Shown here: piece by piece, positions 57,174-64,000 of the stretch
Layout: each line of letters starts with the position of its first letter
Position numbering within the stretch: position 1 is the stretch's first letter
Source: Vesta saturnalis
Lineage: Eukaryota > Arthropoda > Insecta > Coleoptera > Lampyridae
NCBI GenBank assembly: GCA_036346205.1
Contig: JARFJB010000939.1
Coordinates: 543,001-607,000 of the forward strand
Length of the DNA stretch: 64,000 bases
Reading direction: 5' to 3'
Made by a program: the position numbers and the translations under genes
The notes under the pieces: generated by a model
Told to the model about the DNA's origin: nothing
The model's input: only the letters and a program-made list of their open reading frames with translations
Database searches by the model: none

Positions 57174-59340
57174 GTTTTAAATTTTTTGATACTGTATTAC
57201 TATATAAAAAGGCTTGGAATAAAGTTGTTTTAAACATATTATTAAAAAAATTGGTTTTGAAATTTTTTTTCTTGGGACTTAATGATTATTATAATTAACG
57301 ATATACAGAATTGGTGCACCAAAACTAGCGAAATGGTAGCCTTGTTACAATTAATTTTGGATTTGTTTATTATTTCAGTGGATTCAATCATACAATCCAC
57401 TTTATAGCTTATTTAGTGGTATTACTGAATTTGGTTCAATGATATATAGTTTTGGTTTATCGTAGGCTTATATAAACTACTACGGTGGTAAACGTACTAC
57501 AATAGGGAGTTCCGTTGTTGAAAATTTAATTTAAGTGAGCTTTGCTAAGATGTATAAATAGTCACGTTAGGGAAACATAACATTGACCATTAATTCGCAC
57601 TGCTACCTAGAGATAGATATACTTTTCATACTTTTATTTCTTTAATTGTGCAGACTGAACCAATTACCTACTGTTAATCATTTTTTTTGTGTTAAGGAGC
57701 AAATGTAAACTACTTAATTATTATGTGTATCCAACTCAACGTCAATCTGGGATCTCAATTACTTTGTTTAAGTTACTTTCATCGATTAGATATCGATTGT
57801 TTGATGTTGAATTTACTTAAACCTAATTAACTTTCTTTCGAGTTTGGTTAGTGATCCCTTTATGTGCAATTTTAATATTGATATTGAATCATTATTACGT
57901 TATGAATTTAATTAAATTTCATGAATATTCTTTGGTGCTGTATGTGAATTTCTGAGAAGGAATCATTGATTTAGATTTATTAATGACTTTCTTGTGTGTT
58001 AGTTTATTTACTTCGGTTAACGTGCTTTAATCGGATGGGTACCGACTAAATGTGTATTCTAAATTATTTGGGTTTAGTAACCTTTTTATTTCATCTTGTT
58101 AAGTACTTACTTTATGTGAGTTATAGTGGAGCCAATTATTTAATTTTGGTTTATGAAGTTGACTTACAGTTCTCCGGGGGTAGATTTGAACACTCATTTA
58201 CGAATTTTTAGTTAATTATCTGGTGGTTCTTTCAATACTGCCCATAAGCTGTTATCTTACGTTACGTTCTCTAGAAAAGCGTTTAACGGTACTAGGGTAC
58301 CTCAAATTCTAGATGCCACCCCCTCATTTTTTCTTTTAACCACCAATTTCAGCTATAGACTCATCCTAACGTCTGCTGTATTTAGCTATCCCTAGTGGAT
58401 TTTCAGACTGTTAGTTGGTCATCTGTTATGAGTGGACTTTGTTGGCACATTTGGGGAGTTTTGCACGTAACAAGAGATGACGAAAGTTTGAAAACGTTTT
58501 TCATTCCTTTCATTACCCCTTGTGTTAACGTCTGTACTTTTAAGTGTTTTATTTTGTTTTTTATAACAAAGTTAATTTTGAATTAGCTATTCTGATGTTT
58601 TAATTTTTAAAATGGCGGTGCACAGAACATTGCATTATTTAATAATTCACAAAATAGCTAGTATATATCAATACAACCCTTAGGATCAATAAATGACTGA
58701 ATTATATGCTAAACATTTGTTGTAAAGTTCTACTTCGATTTGCTTCAACTGTTCCTTAGTGTATGAACCCAAAACAGTGATTACCCACAGGGTTCATGAA
58801 CAATTTAAATTAATACGAACAATCTATGGAGAAGTGTCTTTTAAATTTGATTTTTGTTTGGGCTACAATAACTTATAGAACTTGTACTGCGCCCGCATTC
58901 AAATGTGGCATAAGTGTTTTTGACTTAAATTGTCCAATTGTTACAACGTTACTAAATTAATAAACATTATGTAGATGACAACTGTAATTTAGTGAATGAT
59001 CAAGTTATAGGTCCCCCTTTATTACATTTAACGTCAATAAGTAAAAATCTGTTCTTTTACGGATTTACTCTCTTCTTAGTTGACATGTCCATTATGTTTT
59101 TATTTATTAAGTTTGTCTCATTTATATCCATAGTTTTCTGTATTTTATTTATACATTTTAGATCTCATTCGTTTACTTCCTTTCGATTTTAAATATATTT
59201 GTCGGTTAAGTGTCTGATAAGATTAGGAATGTATTATTGTTCGATATTTATTTCATATTTACGATTTTAGGTTAAGTTATTTACTTGAGGTTTTTATTAA
59301 TTAATTTGTTATTTTAGCGTTGCTTAATTTATAGTCATTT
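57174..59340. other. long unannotated AT-rich region
   Basis: Both strands were read. Frames such as 58395-58586 and 58992-59192 (+) are hydrophobic or start in AT-rich DNA and have no recognisable domain. No transposon ends were noticed. Confidence 0.45.
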
Positions 59341-59344
59341 CTTT

Positions 59345-59440
59345 TTAAAGTGTGATGAAGACTAGCTTGTAGTCGAAACATGTGTTGCAACATTTTTATA
59401 CCCCATTTAAATTAAATAAAAACTGTGGACTTGATAAAGT
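59345..59440 (+). other. possible Penelope-like terminal region
   Basis: TGATGAAGACTAGCTTGTAG followed by TCGAAACATGTGTTGC has a perfect short helix (GACTA/TAGTC) between TGAAGA-like and CGAAAC boxes, as in the hammerhead-bearing or 3' regions of Penelope-like elements. AAATTAAATAAAA follows. No coding part is seen upstream. Confidence 0.4.
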
Positions 59441-59681
59441 TTGTGATTCATATTATATAGTTCACTTGGAAATGTAGATTTTATTTTTATTAAATGTCCA
59501 GGCCCTGGTGAAAATTGGTGGTGATCGGTGTAGCCGACACCGAAATGTATAATTGTTAAATTGGAATCCGCATTAATTAGGTTTAACAAATTATAAACTG
59601 TATCTCATAATGTGCATAAGTTAAAACAAAATTTGATTATCGCCATGTCAGTCGTCATTGAATATCACTCATAAAAGAAGT

Positions 59682-59763
59682 AGTTCCGTTAGCTGAGTGG
59701 GTTAAGGTGAATATTATTAAACCACCATATCCGTAGGATACTGGTTCGAATCTGGTAAGGGTT
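59682..59763 (+). other. tRNA-like sequence with A and B boxes
   Basis: A box TAGCTGAGTGG (59690-59700) and B box GGTTCGAATCT (59743-59753), with a T arm that pairs only with wobble. The acceptor ends do not pair well. It is therefore a tRNA pseudogene or the head of a SINE, not a confident tRNA gene. Confidence 0.55.
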
Positions 59764-60269
59764 AATTTTATTAATTCAATAAACTTGTGTAATTTCAATG
59801 TAATAAATCTTATAAAATATTTTATATTGTACTTTTTATTTACTCGTTTTTTTTTTGAATCGAGGTGGGAAAGTTTTTGAAGTCAACTGTCTCAAATTTT
59901 TAAGATTAGAATTACTTATGTTATTGCATGGTGAAGGTGTCTCGCACCAAAAACTATATAGTTTAATTTTAATTGTAATAATATCGTGAGGATTGATTAC
60001 ACTGAGAGACTCTGTAAAATATTTTCGCTGATCTGAAACGATTAAAACAATATTGACGGGGCCCGTATCGAGGTCGTCCCATTCTTTCCTTCATCTTACA
60101 AAAATATAAAATCACATGGACCTAATTTAAGACCTATTTATGTTTCATGTTCTGCAAATTAAAATTTTAAGCTCGTCATTATAAGGCAGGAATTTAAAAC
60201 TTTTTGGCAGGGGGACTAATATGTGCATTAAAAATACATATATTAAATCATTCTTTGCGGTAAAAAATA

Positions 60270-60355
60270 TGGTCTATTTATGAGATTTGAACTGGAAACT
60301 CCACCTCCCTTCTGCCCGTGACAAGAGTGTACTGTGCTTAACCTAAAAAAAATTA
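60270..60355 (-). other. tRNA-like head of a repeat
   Basis: The minus strand has GGTTAAGCACAGTACAC and CCAGTTCAAATCTC (B-box-like). Part of it lies in the tandemly duplicated 162-bp segment. Confidence 0.4.
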
Positions 60356-60620
60356 ACTGTTTTGCATTCGTCTGCTTGTGAGTTTAGAAAATACGTGCAT
60401 TTTAATTTTTGAGCCTCAACCCCTTTGAAATAAAATTATTTCGCAAGTACCCGATACTAACTCCACCTCCCTTCTGCCCGTGACAAGAGTGTACTGTGCT
60501 TAACCTAAAAAAAATTAACTGTTTTGCATTCGTCTGCTTGTGAGTTTACAAAATACGTGCATTTTAATTTTTCAGCCTCAACCCCTTTGAAATAAAATTA
60601 TTTCGCAAGTACCCGATACT
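60297..60620. repeat. 162-bp tandem duplication
   Basis: Copies at 60297-60458 and 60459-60620, from AACTCCACCTCCCTTCTG to GTACCCGATACT. I find only two mismatches (TTTAGAAAA versus TTTACAAAA, and TTTTGAGCC versus TTTTCAGCC), so it is recent. Confidence 0.95.
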
Positions 60621-60865
60621 AGACAGTAAGTACTGTGCTTAAAATGAAAGAAATTAAGTTTTCAATAAAATATCATTTCTCGATTTATGAAGGCACCAAA
60701 CATAGGAGATTCGATACTTTAATCACAACTATCTAGGAACAAAATAACTGTGCATAAACCTAGAACAAATAAATGCAATAACATACATTATTATATTTAA
60801 AAAAATAGACCTTTACACTTATTTGCGTAAGTTATTATACGTTTACAAACCGTCTATATCAAAAC

Positions 60866-60935
60866 GGAGATTCGAACCCAGCCCCAAAGTGTACCCAGTC
60901 AAGGTTAAACAACATTTAGCCTTTTCATTTAACGA
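60866..60935 (-). other. tRNA-like sequence
   Basis: The minus strand reads GCTGGGTTCGAATCTCC (a good B box) with a weak A-box-like AACCTTGACTGG upstream. It is probably a SINE head. Confidence 0.45.
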
Positions 60936-61129
60936 GATTTTAATGTTTTGGGTAAAGTTGCGATATTAATCTTAAACCACGGTTCAGATTTAGAGTCCCA
61001 TTAAAAATAAACATGCTCAGTATCGTAAAGTGAATGTTCTAAATAAGAATAAGAAACAATATTGTGTTGTATGTTCTTAATCCTGATTGATCAGATCAAC
61101 CACGCGAAAAGTACGCATCTAAACTTAGC

Positions 61130-61985
61130 ACAGTCATTGCAGAACAATCGTTTGAAACCTATACCATAATTTGGTGCTAACGCACAAGTACTTAGCTAAC
61201 AATTGTATCGAAATCATTTATGTGTCATAGTTTGATGTTAATTTGGTGCCATTTTGCTACCCCAAAATAAAATTCGTCATGGAAAGTGCAAGCGTACCAG
61301 CCCAATAATTCTGTAAAAAATGCAAACAAATTTTATGAAAAATACGATCAAAAGTTTTTATTTTAGTGTAACGAAATAGCACCAAATTATAATATATCTA
61401 TCATCGTGATACCATGTTTTGTTATAGGGTTTTCGGAATTTCCGTAATGTTTTAAGCCTAAATATTTTATGAAAAATACAAGCAACAAATTCCATTGTAG
61501 GGTAACAAACTAGCACCAATTTAGCATTAAATTATATTATTTACCCCGATACCATGCTTTGTTATAAGGTATTGTGATTTCCATAAATTTTTAGTGCAAA
61601 AATGTTATAAAAAAATGCGAGCATCAAATACCATTTTGGAGTTAAAAATTAGCACCAAATTTACACCAAACTATAGTATGTTATTCATCATGATATTGTT
61701 ATAACGTTATAAGGTTTCTAACCATAACGTTGTAGCTCAGAAATGTTATGAAAAATGCCATTTTGAAGTTAAAAAATAGCACAAAATTAGCACCAAAGTA
61801 TGTTGTATCAACACCATCGTGATACTATGCTTTGGTATAAGGGTTTCCACGACGTTTTAGGTCAACGATTTTATGAAAACTACGAGCAACAAATTTTGTT
61901 TCCAAATTACCAAATTAGCACCAAATTATATCATATCAATCAATCAACCTGATACCATGATTTGTTGTAAGGTTTTTATGATAAG
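61130..61985. repeat. diverged satellite-like array, period about 130-140 bp
   Basis: Units recur with TAGCACCAAATT, ATCATCGTGATACCATG, TTTGTTATAAGG and TTTTATGAAAAATACRAGC at about 61370, 61510, 61650, 61785 and 61915. The first part (about 61130-61290) holds a related unit in inverse orientation (AATTTGGTGCCATTTTGC). It is noncoding. Confidence 0.8.
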
Positions 61986-62080
61986 TAAATAAGCTATGCA
62001 ACGTTGCACTACCAAAAGTGAAGCTAGTGATGGCTATAAAACTGAATGACCTTCCAATCACCAAAAAGAAGCATGTTTAA

Positions 62081-64000
62081 CCCGTAACAACCCCCTTTTT
62101 TTGTAACACTCATGCTACTACTGGGTCCGGAAGACCAGCATTTATAAACAATTAATTTTAACATAAAAATCTAAATGAAAATTTATTAACATGAACGAAC
62201 ATGGAATATGTACTATTAACAATAGTATATTATAAACAAAACTATTCTATGCAAATGGGGCACACAACAGAGCCACATTTCAAACAAATGTGTTTTTTAC
62301 ACATTTTGCAGTTGTGAGCTGTTTTTCTGTCTTTTTTCTGAGGATAAAGGGGACATTTTTTTTTTTTCTTGACGTTCACCTGGCTATTGGGGATAGGTAA
62401 TTTTCTTCTTAAAAATATCTGCCGCTAATTCGCGAATTTTGCGCGGTACGAAATTATTGTGAATTCTTATGTCGATGTGGCGAGAGCAAAGTGCTATCCC
62501 ATCTGCCTTTAGGAAGTCGCAGCGTAACATTTCTTCTCCATGGTTTGCAAATTTATATAACACGCTGCTACATTTAGAATACAATAAAATAATGTTCTCG
62601 AGCGCCGAGATACAGAATAATTGCCACATTTTTCGTCAAGTGCATCAACGCCTGGCTTGGTACTATTGTAAAATAGTATAATATCAGGTTTATTTTTTGA
62701 AGTAACCTCAATTTTATTATCGTGGTGCTGAGAAGATAATGAAACGACACTTTTTCTTGGTTTCGGCACATAACAGATGAGAGTAAGATCTGATGTAAAA
62801 CCAAAAAGTGAGGAACTTACTTCTCCAACATTATTGGGCATAAACTGATTTGGAATCTCTTTTTTGTTTTTCTTCATTGTTCCTACATACGTCAAACCTT
62901 TTCCTAGTAATTCACGAGCTGCCTCAATTGAACTATACCAGTTGTCCGCGGTTATGTTTCTTTTTGAATGATAAAAGGGTTCTGTCATTCTCATAACTAC
63001 CTGAGTGGGATTGGATAGCTGAGTTCCTTTTTTTACCTGTCTTCTGCAGTCTTGCCGAACAATATCTTTTCCTGTGTGTTCGGCATTACACATGTAGTGC
63101 GTTTTTGAATCGGCCAAAATTTGAATCTATCCCATGCTTTGCCGGTTTCTTTGGGATGTACATTCGAAATGAACATCTTCCTCTAAAGGAAACTAACATT
63201 TCATCCAAAGTTAAGAAAAGTCCTGGGGTATAGTTGATTTTACAATTGTGAGCAAACTGTGAAAACACTAGATATAGGAGCAAGTTTATCTGTTTTTCGT
63301 CTTTCGGCTCTTGTTTCCTGGTCGTCAAACCGTACAGCAGCCAAGAGAAAAAGAAATCTTGCTAGTGGCATAGTGCACCGAAAAATATCTCTGCCTGTTC
63401 CATCAGTTCACCAAAGCGATCTGAGATCTTCATGGCCAGATTTAAAAAGACCTTGCAAATAAAGTAAGCCAATAAAAGTTTCAAATTCCACCTTATTTGT
63501 TGGTTGTATAAAACGACGAAGAAATTTACTACGTAAATCAGCTTTAGTTTTAGATGACTGGTACTTGAGTTTCATTTTATCGATTTTCTTATTAGTGTTT
63601 ATGACAATTTCTTCTAATATGTCGTCGACGATCAAAAGCCTCCAAGCTTGTAATGGCGACTCAGAAGGAGGTTTTTTTTTCTGCGGGACCTTTTAAACCA
63701 GGTAAAATGGTGTGTACATTTTCTGCTTGTTCACTTCCTCTCACTGGAGCCTGCTTTGCCAATTTCATGTAAGGCTTTCCTGTTTTTTATTAGTTCTTCC
63801 ATAACAATTTTTTTTCTTGAATTATCTTCTAATTCATTATTCCCCGTATCTAAATCACCACTATCTGTATTATTTTTATCATTTTTGTTCTCGCTGTCTT
63901 CCTCATCTGACTCTGAATCTTCTTTATTTAAAGGTGCCCATTTAATTTCAGTATCTGTGTAATGGTCACTAAATATTTCAAGATCAGACTTATCCTGCTC
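62081..64000 (-). mobile_element. piggyBac-type element 3, runs off the window
   Basis: TTAA at 62077-62080 is followed by CCCGTAACAACCCCC. A subterminal palindrome-like GGGTCCGGAAGACCA is at about 62125. The transposase is on the minus strand from beyond 64000 to 62242. The other end is outside the window. Confidence 0.85.
62242..64000 (-). pseudogene. piggyBac transposase, young but frameshifted (copy 3, partial at window edge)
   Basis: From the window edge: DKSDLEIFSDHYTDTEIKW and ESDEEDSENKNDKN (acidic N-terminus). After a shift come PLQAWRLLIVDDILEEIV, FLRRFIQPTNKVEFETFI and GLLYLQGLFKSG. LRSLW is followed by an in-frame TGA, then TDGTGRDIFRCTMPLARF and RFDDQETRAERRKTDKL. A shift gives INYTPGLFLTLDEMLVSFRG (catalytic Asp) and RCSFRMYIPKKPAKHGID. 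A further shift gives DSKTHYMCNAEHTGKD, ITADNWYSSIEAARELLG, YVGTMKKNKKEIP, SVVSLSSQHHD, KPDIILFYNSTKPGVDALDE and LFYCILNVAA. The last frame ends CPLYPQKKDRKTAHNCKMC, CKKHICLKCGSVVCPICIE and stop: an intact Cys-rich zinc-binding domain. There are few breaks over about 580 codons. Confidence 0.93.

Noticed and set aside
58992..59192. 66-aa hydrophobic ORF resembling a membrane protein
   Set aside because: AT-rich DNA yields Phe/Leu/Ile-rich frames by chance. No start context or homolog pattern is visible.
59682..59763. Functional tRNA gene
   Set aside because: A and B boxes are good, but the acceptor stem does not pair and the T stem needs wobbles. A pseudogene or SINE head fits better.
62242..64000. 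Domesticated piggyBac (host PGBD-like gene)
   Set aside because: An in-frame TGA and several frameshifts break the core, and a TTAA-flanked terminus is still present. It is a recent dead transposon.

Overview
This window looks like intergenic or heterochromatic DNA from an arthropod, most likely an insect. The evidence is an AT-rich background, many TA microsatellites, and decayed transposons of families that are abundant in insects: mariner/IS630 elements with DUF4817-type transposases, piggyBac, PIF/Harbinger with a MADF partner protein, Penelope-like retroelements with a GIY-YIG domain, and tRNA-headed SINEs. I recognise no host protein-coding gene. No order or species can be named from the sequence alone. 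Family and domain names below come from memory of conserved motifs; no database search was run.

Layout. Positions 1-5334 are one large, nearly T-free C/A/G simple-repeat block: an 8-mer array, CACACGCAAG-type arrays, two higher-order units with CG runs, then a 12-mer array. A short GC-richer segment with two tiny overlapping ORFs follows (5358-5725). From 5.8 to 17.1 kb there are at least five mariner/IS630-type relics, mostly bounded by TACAGGGTG-like ends and several abutting (TA)n tracts. The best is 11703-14406, with arms of about 650-700 bp and a nearly full-length broken transposase. From 17 to 34 kb the sequence is mostly unannotated AT-rich DNA with tRNA-SINEs, a Penelope-like reverse transcriptase relic (24540-25185), MITE-like units, a fold-back element (29798-30707) and several tandem repeats. 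From 34 to 40 kb there is a Mutator-like transposase fragment, a possible hAT fragment, a 745-bp tandem duplication and a second Penelope relic with its GIY-YIG domain.

From 40 to 47 kb there is a broken piggyBac copy, a GC-rich inverted-repeat pair in very AT-rich surroundings, and a long-armed mariner-type element. From 49 to 57 kb there is an internally deleted mariner-type element with a short palindrome in each arm, a Harbinger element, a second piggyBac copy, and another IS630-type element sitting in the 3' region of that piggyBac. From 57 to 62 kb there are tRNA-like heads, a 162-bp tandem duplication and a satellite-like array. From 62 kb to the end there is a third, young but broken piggyBac that runs off the window.

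The most unusual structure is the Harbinger element at about 51003-53345. Its two genes lie on opposite strands and their coding blocks alternate: MADF first half (+), transposase second half (-), MADF second half (+), transposase first half (-). A 35-bp near-palindrome between the two inner blocks places a TTTTACAG splice-acceptor-like end on each strand. This suggests interlocked, oppositely oriented genes sharing a bidirectional 3' splice site, although a rearrangement is also possible. The second theme is a Russian-doll organisation of mariner-type ends, in which small inverted units of 60-82 bp are embedded in the arms of larger elements.
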